This document shows, one piece after another, positions 17,752-26,825 of a stretch of 44,881 bases of DNA. This stretch comes from Planctomicrobium piriforme (lineage in GTDB: Bacteria; Planctomycetota; Planctomycetia; Pirellulales; UBA1268). Position 1 is the first letter of the stretch, and the number at the start of each line of letters is the position of its first letter. The notes beneath the pieces are model-generated. The model had not been told where the DNA came from. It saw only the letters and a list, made by a program, of their open reading frames with translations, and did not search any database. The stretch covers positions 1 through 44,881 of the forward strand of contig CAMAVC010000016.1 in NCBI GenBank assembly GCA_945861585.1. Direction: 5' to 3'. The translations under genes were made by a program, and so were the position numbers.

Positions 17752-18798
17752 TTAGCGGCGCATTCCGTGGGCGAGGCGGGCGAGGCCGGCGGCTCCGATG
17801 GATCCGGCGTCGCCGCCCAGGCTCGCGTAGCGGATGGTCGTCTTCTCGGCGAGTACCGGGAAGGCACGGGCACGGACCTCGGCACGGACGGCGTCGAGAA
17901 AAAACTTCCCGACCGGCGCCGACTCGCCGCCGAACGTCATCGCGCCACCGATCAGCACCGTCTCGGGATCGATCGTGTGCATGAGTGTCACGATCCCGAT
18001 CCCGAGCCAGCGGGCGGTGTCGGCGATCAGATCACGGGCCAGCGGATCGCCCGCGGCCGCGGCGTCCGACACGAGGATCGCGGTCAGCTTGTTGCCGCGG
18101 GCCACCGCTGCGGCAAGCTGGCCATCCACGCGTCCGGCGAGGGCCTCGCGGGCCCGCGCCACGAGGGAGGTCGCGCTGCAGTAGGCCTCGAGGTCGCCGC
18201 GGTGGCCGAAGGGGCAGGAGCGGGCCGACGGTGACGTATCGACGATGATGTGGCCGCATTCGGAGCCGTGGCTGTGGGCCCCTTCGACGTTCGTGTCGCC
18301 GATTATGATGCCGCCGCCGACGCCGGTGCCGAGCGTGAGCATCACGAGGCTCGAGGCGTCGCGGGCGGAGCCGACCCAGAACTCGCCGTACGCGGCGGCG
18401 TTGGCGTCGTTCGCGAACGTCACCGCGCGGCCCGCGTGGACCGCCACGCGGTCGCGGATCGGGAATCCATCCCAGCCCGGCAGGTTGCCGGCGCGGAGGA
18501 TCACACCGCTGGCAAGATCCTGCGGGCCGGGCGTGCCGAGGCCCACCCGGGCAACGTCATCGATCGTGATGCCGGCGACGCCGGCCAGCATGTGGACGGC
18601 CCGCCCCATCCGCGCCGCGGCATCCTCGGGCCCGCGGTCGGCGTGGGTCGGCTCGGTATGGAAGGCGAGCATCCGACCGAGGTCGTCCACGAGGGCGGCC
18701 TTGATATTCGTGCCGCCGAGGTCCACGCCCGCATACAACGGCCGAACGGCATCAGCGAGCGGAAGCCAGCGTGCCCGGTCTGTGGCGACCGTGGTCAC
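17752..18798 (-). CDS. ROK-family sugar kinase (glucokinase-like)
   Basis: 348 residues from GTG 18798, whose GTGA overlaps the stop of the upstream cytochrome c peroxidase gene by four bases and suggests translational coupling. ROK motifs are the ATP phosphate loop AGVDLGGTNIKAALVDD (about 23-39), catalytic Asp131 in FANDANAAAYGEF, the LTLGTGVGGGIIIG segment and the metal/sugar segment GSECGHIIV. The usual zinc cluster CxCGxxGCxE is degenerate here: SCPFGHRGDLEAY keeps only the first Cys, with Phe and Asp replacing the other two. The likely reaction is phosphorylation of glucose or another hexose in the cytoplasm. An in-frame ATG at 18954 would extend into the neighbouring gene and adds nothing conserved. 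Confidence 0.88.
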   Translation of the reverse strand: MTTVATDRARWLPLADAVRPLYAGVDLGGTNIKAALVDDLGRMLAFHTEPTHADRGPEDAAARMGRAVHMLAGVAGITIDDVARVGLGTPGPQDLASGVILRAGNLPGWDGFPIRDRVAVHAGRAVTFANDANAAAYGEFWVGSARDASSLVMLTLGTGVGGGIIIGDTNVEGAHSHGSECGHIIVDTSPSARSCPFGHRGDLEAYCSATSLVARAREALAGRVDGQLAAAVARGNKLTAILVSDAAAAGDPLARDLIADTARWLGIGIVTLMHTIDPETVLIGGAMTFGGESAPVGKFFLDAVRAEVRARAFPVLAEKTTIRYASLGGDAGSIGAAGLARLAHGMRR

Positions 18799-20240
18799 TG
18801 GTCGGCCGGCAGCCGCTCGGTCTGCACCGGGGAAGTCGGGCTCGTGCAGGCGAGCATGAAGGCCACGAGGTCGGCCTTGTCTTGGGCGGAGAGCTGGAGG
18901 GGCCGGATCTTGTCGCTCAGGGCGGGGTTGGGGTGGCCGCCCTTGGCATACCACTCGACCACTTCCTCGAGCGTGGCGATCGAGCCGTCGTGCATGTAGG
19001 GTGCCGTGAGGGAGACGTTCCGCACCGTCGGCGTCTTGAAGGCGCCCGTGTCTTTCGGGTCTTTCGAGATCGCGACCCGGCCGAGATCGGGCTTCTCCGC
19101 CTCCATGCCGACGCCGATGTTGTGAAATTTCTCGTCGGCGAGATTCGCACCGACGTGGCAGGCGGTGCAGTTGCCCTTTTCGGTGAAGAAGATGTCGCGG
19201 CCGCGCTTGGCATCCTCCGACATCGGGTGGGCCTCCACGGAGGCCTTGACCTCCGCATATCGCCTGGACAGGTCGGGGTCGTCGGCGATGTCTTCGGCAT
19301 CGAGCCCGGCGAACGCCTTCATCTGCTCGTAGTAGTCGTAGGGCGAGGGAGCCGTGACGATCGCCCGCTCGAAGGCGGCGATGGCCTGGCCGACGCGGTC
19401 GATCGTGAGTTCACCGAAGATCTTCTCGAACTGCTTCTTGTACACAGGCAGATCACCGAGCCGCTTGACGACGCCCTCGTGCGTGAAGCCCATCTCGATC
19501 GGATTTTGAATCGGCCCGACGGCCTGGGCTTCGAGCGAATCGGCGCGGCCGTCCCAAAACTGGGCGCCGGTGAGGATCCGGTTGAACGAGACGGGCGAGT
19601 TGCGGCCGCCGAGCTGGTTGCGAATCCCCACGCCCGTCTTCGTCTGGGCCGAGTATCCCATCGACGGATCGTGGCAGCTCGCACAGCTCACGGTCGCGTC
19701 GGCCGAGAGCCGCTTGTCGAAGTAGAGCTGACGCCCGAGTTCGATCTTGGCCCGCGTGAGCGGGTTTTTGTCGAGACCGGTGATCTGCGCCGCTCCCTGG
19801 GAGAGACCGAGCGGCAAAACCGGATCGAGCTCGACGAAGTTCTTGGGGTCGGCGAGCCAGGCGTCGATCTCGGCGAGCGTGATCGGGCCCGATCCCGGCA
19901 CGCCGGCAGTGAGACTCGGTTCGCCTAGCATCACCTTTTCCCGGGCTGCCGCCGAGGCCGGCTCGATCGACCGCCCGGCATCGGCGATTGCCCGATCGGC
20001 CTCCGACTTGGCGTCGTCGGCCTTGCGGGCGGCTGCGGCTGCATCGGCGACCACGGCTGCGGCCGGGGCCTCGGCACGTGCCGGCGCGAGATCGATGGCC
20101 TCCACCTCGACGACCTTCTCGCGGGCCGGCGGCGTGGAGGGGGCGCACCCGGCGAGCGGCAACAGGAGTCCGAGCACGACCGCGCCGGCGGCAGGGGGCG
20201 GAAGCAACGAGCTGCGAACGACCGCGACGAGTGCAGACAT
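18795..20240 (-). CDS. lipoprotein di-haem cytochrome c peroxidase
   Basis: 481 residues from ATG 20240. The N-terminus is a lipoprotein signal (VVLGLLLPLAGC, Cys32), followed by an Ala-rich charged linker to about residue 105 and then a CcpA/MauG-type di-haem domain. Haem sites are CASCH (186-190) and CTACH (358-362). Conserved neighbours are LGRQLYFDKRLSAD, GGRNSPVSFN, FWDGRADSLEAQA and FKTPTVRNVSLTAPYMHDG. The enzyme probably reduces hydrogen peroxide in the periplasm using a small cytochrome donor, although MauG-like oxidations are possible. GGAAGG lies nine bases before the start. It is divergent from cheA across 20241-20427, and its stop overlaps the ROK kinase start. Confidence 0.94.
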   Translation of the reverse strand: MSALVAVVRSSLLPPPAAGAVVLGLLLPLAGCAPSTPPAREKVVEVEAIDLAPARAEAPAAAVVADAAAAARKADDAKSEADRAIADAGRSIEPASAAAREKVMLGEPSLTAGVPGSGPITLAEIDAWLADPKNFVELDPVLPLGLSQGAAQITGLDKNPLTRAKIELGRQLYFDKRLSADATVSCASCHDPSMGYSAQTKTGVGIRNQLGGRNSPVSFNRILTGAQFWDGRADSLEAQAVGPIQNPIEMGFTHEGVVKRLGDLPVYKKQFEKIFGELTIDRVGQAIAAFERAIVTAPSPYDYYEQMKAFAGLDAEDIADDPDLSRRYAEVKASVEAHPMSEDAKRGRDIFFTEKGNCTACHVGANLADEKFHNIGVGMEAEKPDLGRVAISKDPKDTGAFKTPTVRNVSLTAPYMHDGSIATLEEVVEWYAKGGHPNPALSDKIRPLQLSAQDKADLVAFMLACTSPTSPVQTERLPADQ

Positions 20241-20427
20241 GACGGGTTCCTTCCGGAGCGACCGAACGATCATCGACGCCGTGTGCGCCGACCGTCGAAC
20301 ATTTTAGACGGTTTTACGGCGGTGGCGAGCGGCTGAAAACAGGCAAATCTACCGCAAAACCATCGCTTCTCGATCGTACGGCTCGTACCGATTCCGTGGA
20401 GTATGCTTGACGAAAGGAGGCTCGGGC
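20241..20427. promoter_or_regulatory. divergent 5' region between the cytochrome c peroxidase gene and the chemosensory operon
   Basis: 187 bases, noticeably more AT-rich than the surroundings around 20295-20380 (ATTTTAGACGGTTTTACGG, CTACCGCAAAACCATCG). It must hold the promoters of both transcription units. A loose inverted similarity links GGTTTTACGG with CCGCAAAACC. I cannot define promoter boxes with confidence. AAAGGAGG at 20413-20420, seven bases before GTG 20428, fixes the cheA start in preference to the upstream in-frame TTG 20407. Confidence 0.45.
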
Positions 20428-22611
20428 GTGGTCGGAGCGAACGACAACGAGGAGTTCGTCCAGGAATTCCTGGTCGAATCGACGGAAAATCTCGACCAGC
20501 TCGACCGCGACCTGATCGCCCTGGAGCAGGCGCCGGGTGACGAGGAGCGGCTGGCGAGCATTTTCCGCACCGTCCACACGATCAAGGGCAACAGCGGGTT
20601 TTTCGGATTCGCGAAGCTCGGGGCCCTCACCCACTCCGGCGAACACCTGCTTGGCCGGCTCCGCGACGGCAAGCTCACGTTCGACGACCGCGTCACCGGC
20701 TCGCTGTACTCGATGGTGGACGCCGTGCGGGCGATCCTGCGCACGATCGAGACCACGGGCAATGAAGGGGACCACGATTTCCGGGATCTTGCGCAGCGGC
20801 TCACGGCCGTGGCCGCCGGCGAGGCGGTCGAGCCTGCTCCGCCTGTTCCGGTGCAGGCAGAGACGCCTCCCGCTGCAGCCGTTGCCACACCGAGTGTTCC
20901 CCATCCGTCCCCCGCGAAGCCCGCCCTCGAGAAGCCGCCCGCGGCTGATCGCTCGGTGAGCGAGAGTTCGATTCGCGTCGACGTGGGGCTCGTCGGCTCG
21001 ATCCTCGACCTCGTCGGCGAGCTTGTGCTCGCCCGCAACGAGCTGCGGAGCATCGAGACCACCGACCCTGCGGTGCTCGCCGCGGCCCACCGCATCAACA
21101 CCGTGACGAACGCCCTCCAAGAGACCGCGGTCAAGACACGACTACAGCCGATCGAACACGTCTTCAGCAAGTTTCCGCGCACCGTCCGGGACCTCGCCGT
21201 CTCCTGCGGCAAGGAGGTGCAGCTGTCGATCGACGGTGGCGACACCGAGCTCGACCGCACGCTGATCGAGAGTATCCGCGACCCGCTCACGCACCTCGTG
21301 CGCAACGCCATCGACCACGGCATCGAGCCGCCCGAGGTGCGGGCCGCCCGCGGCAAACCGCAGGTCGGCAGGCTCGCCCTCCGGGCGTTCAACGAAAGCG
21401 GCCAGGTGACGATCGAGGTGGAGGACGACGGCGGGGGAATCGCCGTGTCGGCCGTGCGCGCGAAGGCCGTCGCCCGCGGGCTCGTGGCCGCCGACGAGGC
21501 CGCCGCGCTCCCCGACGAGCGGGTGTTGCAGTTCATTTTCGAGCCCGGCTTCTCGACCGCCGCGGCGGTCACGAGCGTTTCGGGCCGCGGCGTCGGCATG
21601 GACGTGGTGAAGACCAATATCGAGGCGATCGGCGGTACGGTGGACATCCACAGTCGGCCGGGGCTCGGCACGACCGTACGGGTGCGGGTGCCACTCACGC
21701 TCGCGATCATGCCGGCGCTCATCGTGCGTTCGGCCAGTGAGCGGCTCGCGATCCCGCAGGCGGCCGTCCGGGAGCTCGTGCCGCTTCACGCCGATCGGGA
21801 GAGTGACCGGGGCGGGCCCCGCATCGAGGGCCTCGACGATGCTCCCGTGATCCGGCTGCGCGGGCGGCTGTTGCCGGTTGTGTTCCTCGACGAGTTCCTG
21901 GGCCTGCGCCCGCAAACCGCCTGCCGCGACGAGGGCACCGTGGTGCTCGTGCGTGTCGACGACCATGAGTTCGGGATCGTGATCGACGGCGTCCGGCACG
22001 GCCAGCCCGGCGCCGCAGGCGTCGGTGAGTCGGCGAGCCTCTCGACCGTCGTGGTGAAGCCGATCGGCACACTGCTCTCCCAGATCGGTCTCTATGCCGG
22101 CGCGACGGTGCTCGGTGACGGAGGAGTCGTGCTCATCCTCGACCTGCGTGGGATCCTCCGGGCGGCTGATCTTCCGGCGGGCCGAGAGGCCGACGAAACC
22201 TCGCCGCCGGCGGCCACGAGCGATGCCGACCGCTACCTCGTCTGCCGCACCCGGCAAGGCCGCCGCATTGCCTTGCCGCTCGAGCGGATCACGAGGCTCG
22301 AGCACGTGGCTGCGGCCGATGTCCAGCCGCTCGGTGATCGGCAGGTTGTCCGGCACGGCGCGGGGTTTACAGCAGTGGTCGATGCCGATCGACTGCTGGG
22401 CGATGAGGCGATGGTCGGCAACGCCATGAAACTCGTCGTCCTCGGCAGTGACGAGGGCGCCGTCGCCGTCGCCGTCGGCCAGATTCTCGACGTCCTCCCG
22501 GCCGAGTCGCAACTCCAGTCCACTGCGGTGTCTACCGGCGTGTCGGGGCTGCTCGCCCTCGGTGGCATGGCGACGGAAGTGCTTGATGTCTCTCGAGGCT
22601 TGCCATGGTGA
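20428..22611 (+). CDS. cheA: chemotaxis histidine kinase CheA with two CheW-like domains and no P2 domain
   Basis: 727 residues from GTG 20428. The order is: HPt domain at 1-105 with the phosphorylated His50 in FRTVHTIKG; a Pro/Ala linker at about 115-175 where the P2 CheY-binding domain would be; and the dimerisation helices around VGSILDLVGELVLARNELR. The kinase domain has an N box HLVRNAIDHGIE, G1 EDDGGGI and G2 GRGVGMDVVK. A CheW-like regulatory domain (LTLAIMPALIVRSASERLAIP onward) follows, then a second CheW-like domain at about 590-727 (DRYLVCRTRQGRRIALPLERI). Lack of P2 and a second coupling domain are variations seen in some non-enteric systems. It starts an operon; its stop overlaps cheW by seven bases. 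Confidence 0.94.
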   Translation: MVGANDNEEFVQEFLVESTENLDQLDRDLIALEQAPGDEERLASIFRTVHTIKGNSGFFGFAKLGALTHSGEHLLGRLRDGKLTFDDRVTGSLYSMVDAVRAILRTIETTGNEGDHDFRDLAQRLTAVAAGEAVEPAPPVPVQAETPPAAAVATPSVPHPSPAKPALEKPPAADRSVSESSIRVDVGLVGSILDLVGELVLARNELRSIETTDPAVLAAAHRINTVTNALQETAVKTRLQPIEHVFSKFPRTVRDLAVSCGKEVQLSIDGGDTELDRTLIESIRDPLTHLVRNAIDHGIEPPEVRAARGKPQVGRLALRAFNESGQVTIEVEDDGGGIAVSAVRAKAVARGLVAADEAAALPDERVLQFIFEPGFSTAAAVTSVSGRGVGMDVVKTNIEAIGGTVDIHSRPGLGTTVRVRVPLTLAIMPALIVRSASERLAIPQAAVRELVPLHADRESDRGGPRIEGLDDAPVIRLRGRLLPVVFLDEFLGLRPQTACRDEGTVVLVRVDDHEFGIVIDGVRHGQPGAAGVGESASLSTVVVKPIGTLLSQIGLYAGATVLGDGGVVLILDLRGILRAADLPAGREADETSPPAATSDADRYLVCRTRQGRRIALPLERITRLEHVAAADVQPLGDRQVVRHGAGFTAVVDADRLLGDEAMVGNAMKLVVLGSDEGAVAVAVGQILDVLPAESQLQSTAVSTGVSGLLALGGMATEVLDVSRGLPW

Positions 22612-23093
22612 GCCTCGTGCCATGCCTCGACGCCTGCTCGTTTCGCGTGGCGACCCACTGCTTTGCCGTCGACTCGGGTTGTGTCGCCGAAGTGCTGCAT
22701 TCCGCCAAGCTCACGCCCGTGCCCCTGGCCCCGGAGGCCATCGCAGGCCTCTTGCACCTGCGCGGCACGATCGTGCCGGTCATCGACCTCGGCCACCGGC
22801 TCGGCCTGCCATCCATGGAAGCGGGCAGCAGCCGCACCAATCTCGTACTCCGGCTCGGCGACGACTGCTACAGCCTGCTCGTCGACGAGGTGCTCGACGT
22901 GCAGACGATCCCGCTCGAACGCATCGAGCGGCCGACGGCGGCCGCCGGTCACGCGGCCGCCGATGCGGTCACCGGCGTGTTTGCCGCGGAAACACGGCTC
23001 ATCCACATTCTCGACCCGGAGCGGCTCGTGCAGTCGCTCATCAAGCAACGACCCACCCCCTTCGTCAGGCATGGAGTTTCTCATGGCGGATAG
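22605..23093 (+). CDS. cheW: chemotaxis coupling protein CheW
   Basis: 162 residues. The CheW fold is visible from [41 protein letters not shown] (the classic conserved core) and [17 protein letters not shown]. It links receptors to CheA in signalling arrays at the membrane. The ATG at 22605 lies inside the end of cheA and the gene runs 11 bases past the start of the receptor gene, so the three are almost certainly translated from one message. The first 20 residues (Cys-containing) and the last 20 are not conserved. Confidence 0.92.
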   Translation: MVSLVPCLDACSFRVATHCFAVDSGCVAEVLHSAKLTPVPLAPEAIAGLLHLRGTIVPVIDLGHRLGLPSMEAGSSRTNLVLRLGDDCYSLLVDEVLDVQTIPLERIERPTAAAGHAAADAVTGVFAAETRLIHILDPERLVQSLIKQRPTPFVRHGVSHGG

Positions 23094-25224
23094 CGGCGTT
23101 TCGAATTCCTCCCTCGTCTCCGGCTGGATGTCGTTGCTCGGCAACAGGCTCCTGCTCGCGCTCCTGGCGGTGTCGCTGATTCCGCTCGCGCTCACCGGCG
23201 TGGCGATGTACACCTCGTCGGCCGAGGCGATCAAGACGCAGGCCTTCAACCAACTCGAGACGGTGCGCACGATCACGGCAAAGTCGGTGGAGCGGTATTT
23301 CGAGAGGCTGCACGACCAGCTCCGCGTCGCCGCGGAGGATCGGATGATGGTTGACGCGATTCGGCAGTTCACCGCCGGCTTCGAGGCAGCCGCGGCCACC
23401 GACGACACGAAGGCCATGACCGCCGTGCGGCGGTCGCTCGACGGCTTCTACACCGGTGAGTTCGCGTCGGAGTTTCGCGCCCGCACGAAGGAAGACGTGG
23501 ATGCGCGGCCGCTTGCCGAGGCGCTCGACGATGACGGTGCGGTGCTCCAGGACCTGTACATCCGCCGCAACCCCAACCCGATCGGCTCGAAGCACCTGCT
23601 CGACGCCGCTGACGACGACTCCGCCTACACGAAGGCCCACGCGACGTTCCACCCGCTGTTTCGCAACATGATGCAGCGCTATGGCCTCGCCGACGTGTTT
23701 CTCATCGACGCCACGACCGGCGCGATCGTCTATTCGGTGTTCAAGGAGATCGACTTTGCGGCATCGCTCCGCCACGGGCCCCTGGCGGCCTCGACGTTCG
23801 CCAAGGCGTTTCAGGAGGCGGTCGGGGCCGGCCGCCGTGACGCCGTGGCGTATGGACCATTTGCCCGCTATCTGCCCTCGCTCAATGCACCGGCCAGCTT
23901 CATCGCGGCGCCGGTGTATGACGGCCGCGACGTGATCGGCGTGATCGCCTTTCAGATCGCGATCGACCGGGCCGACGCGATCATCAATGAAACGACCGGC
24001 ATGGGGAAGACGGGCGAGACCTACGCGATCGGCCCCGATCGCCTGTTTCGCTCGAACTCGCGATTTACCAAGGATCTCGGTGTGGAATCGACGATCATCA
24101 ATCCCACGATCAAGGTCGACACGCTCCCGGTGCGGTCGGCCCTCGACGAGGGCAAGGCGGGCACCGCGCTCACGACCGACTACCGCGGCGCAGCGGTGCT
24201 GTCCTCGTGGACGCCCGTCACGGTACACCGGGGCGATGCCGTGGGGACCGGCGCCTTCCGCTGGGCGCTCGTGTCCGAGATCGACAAGGCCGAAGTGCTT
24301 GCCCCCATCAACCGGCTCCGGACGTTGGCCCAGGGCATCTTCGGTGCGACGGCCCTCGGCGTGCTCGGGGTCTCGATGGCGATCGCCCGCCGGCTCACCC
24401 GCGAGGCCCGCCGGCAGGCGACGCTCGTGAGCGGCATCGTGGACAACACCCACGCCCTGGCGAGCTCGTCGGAGGAACTCACGAGCGTGAGCCAGCAGAT
24501 GAGCGCGGCGGCCGAGGAAACCACCGCCCAGGCCAACCTCGTGTCGGCGGCGGCCGAGCAGGTGAGCGGCAATGCCCGGATCGTGTCGGGATCGATCGAC
24601 AACCTGGTCACGAGCATCCACGAGATCGCCAAAAACGCCCAGGCGGCGGCCGCCACGGCCCGGCAGGCGGTCGACATGGCTGGCACGACGTCGTCGACGA
24701 TGAACGCCCTGGGCCACTCGAGCACCGAGATCGGCAAGGTCGTGAAGGTGATCACGTCGATTGCCGAGCAGACGAACCTGCTCGCCCTCAACGCCACGAT
24801 CGAGGCGGCGCGGGCCGGCGAGGCGGGCAAGGGCTTCGCCGTCGTGGCCAACGAGGTCAAGGAGCTCGCCCGCGAGACGGCCCGGGCCACCGAGGAGATC
24901 GGCGGCAAGATCGAGGCCATGCAAGGGGACACGCGGCGGGCCGTGGCCGCGATCGCCGAGATTGGCAGCGTCATCGAGCGGATCGACGACCTGCAGACGA
25001 AGATCGCCGCGGCGGTCGAGGAGCAGTCGGTGACGACCAGCGAAATCAGCCGCAATATCGTCGAGGCCACGACCGGCTCGACGGAGATCGCGGAGAATAT
25101 CGTCCAAGTGGCCCAGGCGGCCCAGAGCACGGCGGAGGGCGCGTCGAACACCCAGCTCTCCTCGCAGGAACTGGCCCGCATGGCCCAGGCACTGCAGCGG
25201 CTGGTCGACGACTACAAGCGGTGA
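23083..25224 (+). CDS. methyl-accepting chemotaxis protein with periplasmic sensor and no HAMP domain
   Basis: 713 residues from ATG 23083, preceded by GGAG six bases upstream; an in-frame ATG at 23071 is possible. Helix 1 is at about 19-42. A large periplasmic sensor at about 43-415 is probably of the dCache type (for example [21 protein letters not shown] and [15 protein letters not shown]). Helix 2 is at about 416-438. The cytoplasmic part runs straight into a long coiled coil without a recognisable HAMP. The signalling tip [18 protein letters not shown] begins at residue 562, followed by [18 protein letters not shown]. The C-terminus (VDDYKR) has no CheR/CheB-binding pentapeptide of the NWETF type. 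The ligand is unknown. Confidence 0.93.
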   Translation: MADSGVSNSSLVSGWMSLLGNRLLLALLAVSLIPLALTGVAMYTSSAEAIKTQAFNQLETVRTITAKSVERYFERLHDQLRVAAEDRMMVDAIRQFTAGFEAAAATDDTKAMTAVRRSLDGFYTGEFASEFRARTKEDVDARPLAEALDDDGAVLQDLYIRRNPNPIGSKHLLDAADDDSAYTKAHATFHPLFRNMMQRYGLADVFLIDATTGAIVYSVFKEIDFAASLRHGPLAASTFAKAFQEAVGAGRRDAVAYGPFARYLPSLNAPASFIAAPVYDGRDVIGVIAFQIAIDRADAIINETTGMGKTGETYAIGPDRLFRSNSRFTKDLGVESTIINPTIKVDTLPVRSALDEGKAGTALTTDYRGAAVLSSWTPVTVHRGDAVGTGAFRWALVSEIDKAEVLAPINRLRTLAQGIFGATALGVLGVSMAIARRLTREARRQATLVSGIVDNTHALASSSEELTSVSQQMSAAAEETTAQANLVSAAAEQVSGNARIVSGSIDNLVTSIHEIAKNAQAAAATARQAVDMAGTTSSTMNALGHSSTEIGKVVKVITSIAEQTNLLALNATIEAARAGEAGKGFAVVANEVKELARETARATEEIGGKIEAMQGDTRRAVAAIAEIGSVIERIDDLQTKIAAAVEEQSVTTSEISRNIVEATTGSTEIAENIVQVAQAAQSTAEGASNTQLSSQELARMAQALQRLVDDYKR

Positions 25225-25373
25225 AATGTGGCTCCGAAGCTCGGCGCCACGAACTGGTGATTGAAACAAGGGAGGCGAGGGGATCGGCGAACGCTCGAGG
25301 AGCCTTGGGCCGCCGCGGCCCACGCAACGAGACTTTTGCCGTCCCCGAGCCGGCGCATTCCGAGAGGGCGAAC

Positions 25374-26825
25374 GTGCGGGCGCTGGTCGTAGACGACTCC
25401 AAGGCGAGCCGGTCGATCGTGGCAAGGGCGCTGCGCGATCTGCGGTTCGACTGTGATGAGGCGACCAACGGTGCCGAGGCGATCGAGCGCCTCGCGGCCG
25501 GACCGCGGCCCGACCTCGTGACCGTCAATTGGCACATGCCGGTGATGGACGGGATCGAGCTCGTCCGGCGCCTCCGTCAGCACCCCCGGCATCGCGACCT
25601 TCGGCTGCTCATGATTTCGACCGAGAGCGACCGGGCCAAAATCGATGCGGCGCTGGCGGCGGGCGCCGACGACTTCGTGAGCAAGCCGTTCACCGCGGAT
25701 GCCCTCGCCCGCAAGCTCGTGGGGCTCGGTGTGTGTAGCGCCACGGAGATTTCGGCAGGGGCCAACCGGGGCCCGATCCGAGTTTTGATAGTGGACGACT
25801 CGATGACGATCCGCTCGCTACTCACCGCCACGCTCTCGGCCGATCCCGACCTCAAAGTCGTGGGAGCCGCCGTCAACGGCCGGGCCGCCGTGGAGATGGT
25901 GGCCTCGTCTCCTCCGGACATCGTGCTTCTCGACGTCGAGATGCCCGTGCTCGACGGCATCTCGGCCCTGCGCGAGATCCGCCGGCTCGAGCCGAAGCTC
26001 CCGGTGATCATGTTTTCGAGCCTCACTGACCGCGGGGCGAAGGCCACGCTCGACGCCCTGCTCGCCGGGGCCAACGACTACGCCGCCAAGCCGGCAGGTC
26101 TCGATGCGGCGGCCGTGGCCGCCGTGATCCGTGACGACCTCGTGGCGAAGATCAAGGCACTGGTGCCACGCGGACAGCGGCTCGATCGGCCGCCTGCAGG
26201 CGTCACGGCCGTCGTCCGCCGTTCGGCAGCGACCGCCCCCGGGCCGGTGCGGGCGGTGGTGATCGGGGTGAGCACCGGCGGCCCGACGGCACTCGCCGAG
26301 GTGCTCCCGGCGATCGCGGCCGAGGCGAAGGTGCCCGTGCTCATCGTGCAGCACATGCCGGCGTTTTTCACGACACAGCTCGCCGAACGGCTGGCGAAAA
26401 TCTGCGGCCGCGACATCCGCGAGGCGACCGACGGCAGCCCGCTGAAGGGCGGGGAGATCCTGCTCGCCCCCGGCGGCAGGCACCTGACGGTGGCAGGCGA
26501 TGCGGCGGCGCCGCGGGTCCGGATCACCGACGACGCTCCCGAGCAGTCGTGCCGGCCCGCTGCCGACGTGCTCTTTCGCACCGCGGCGAAGATCTGGGGC
26601 GCTGGCGTGCTCGGCGTGGTGCTCACTGGCATGGGCCGCGACGGCCTCGCAGGCGCCAGGGCCATCGTGGAAGCCGGCGGCATGGTGATCGCGCAGGACG
26701 AGTTCTCGAGCGTCGTGTGGGGCATGCCAGGCGAGGTGGCGAAGGCCGGTCTGGCCGATGCGGTGCTCCCGCTCGCCCGGATCGGGCCGGAGGTGGCGCT
26801 GCGGCTCGCGCGGCGCGGTCGATGA
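25374..26825 (+). CDS. cheB: CheB methylesterase with an extra N-terminal pseudo-receiver domain
   Basis: 483 residues from GTG 25374 (GAGAGGG lies five bases upstream). The domains are receiver 1 (1-120), receiver 2 (135-260) and the CheB methylesterase (292-483). Receiver 1 keeps the acidic pair (VVDDSK), the Thr region (MISTES) and Lys104 (VSKPF) but has Asn52 where the phosphorylated Asp should be (TVNWHMPVMDG). Receiver 2 is complete with Asp187 (LLDVEMPVLDG). The esterase triad is visible: Ser300 in GVSTGGP, His327 in VQHMPA and Asp423 in LTGMGRDG. It removes methyl groups from receptor glutamates when activated by CheA phosphorylation, presumably through receiver 2. The frame is open far upstream in antisense-like sequence; GTG 25257 is a weaker start. 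It overlaps cheR as ATGA. Confidence 0.93.
   Translation: MRALVVDDSKASRSIVARALRDLRFDCDEATNGAEAIERLAAGPRPDLVTVNWHMPVMDGIELVRRLRQHPRHRDLRLLMISTESDRAKIDAALAAGADDFVSKPFTADALARKLVGLGVCSATEISAGANRGPIRVLIVDDSMTIRSLLTATLSADPDLKVVGAAVNGRAAVEMVASSPPDIVLLDVEMPVLDGISALREIRRLEPKLPVIMFSSLTDRGAKATLDALLAGANDYAAKPAGLDAAAVAAVIRDDLVAKIKALVPRGQRLDRPPAGVTAVVRRSAATAPGPVRAVVIGVSTGGPTALAEVLPAIAAEAKVPVLIVQHMPAFFTTQLAERLAKICGRDIREATDGSPLKGGEILLAPGGRHLTVAGDAAAPRVRITDDAPEQSCRPAADVLFRTAAKIWGAGVLGVVLTGMGRDGLAGARAIVEAGGMVIAQDEFSSVVWGMPGEVAKAGLADAVLPLARIGPEVALRLARRGR

Noticed and set aside
23065-25425. A 786-codon minus-strand open frame opposite the chemoreceptor gene
   Set aside because: Its composition is dominated by Arg, His, Gly and Leu, as expected for antisense of a GC-rich gene.
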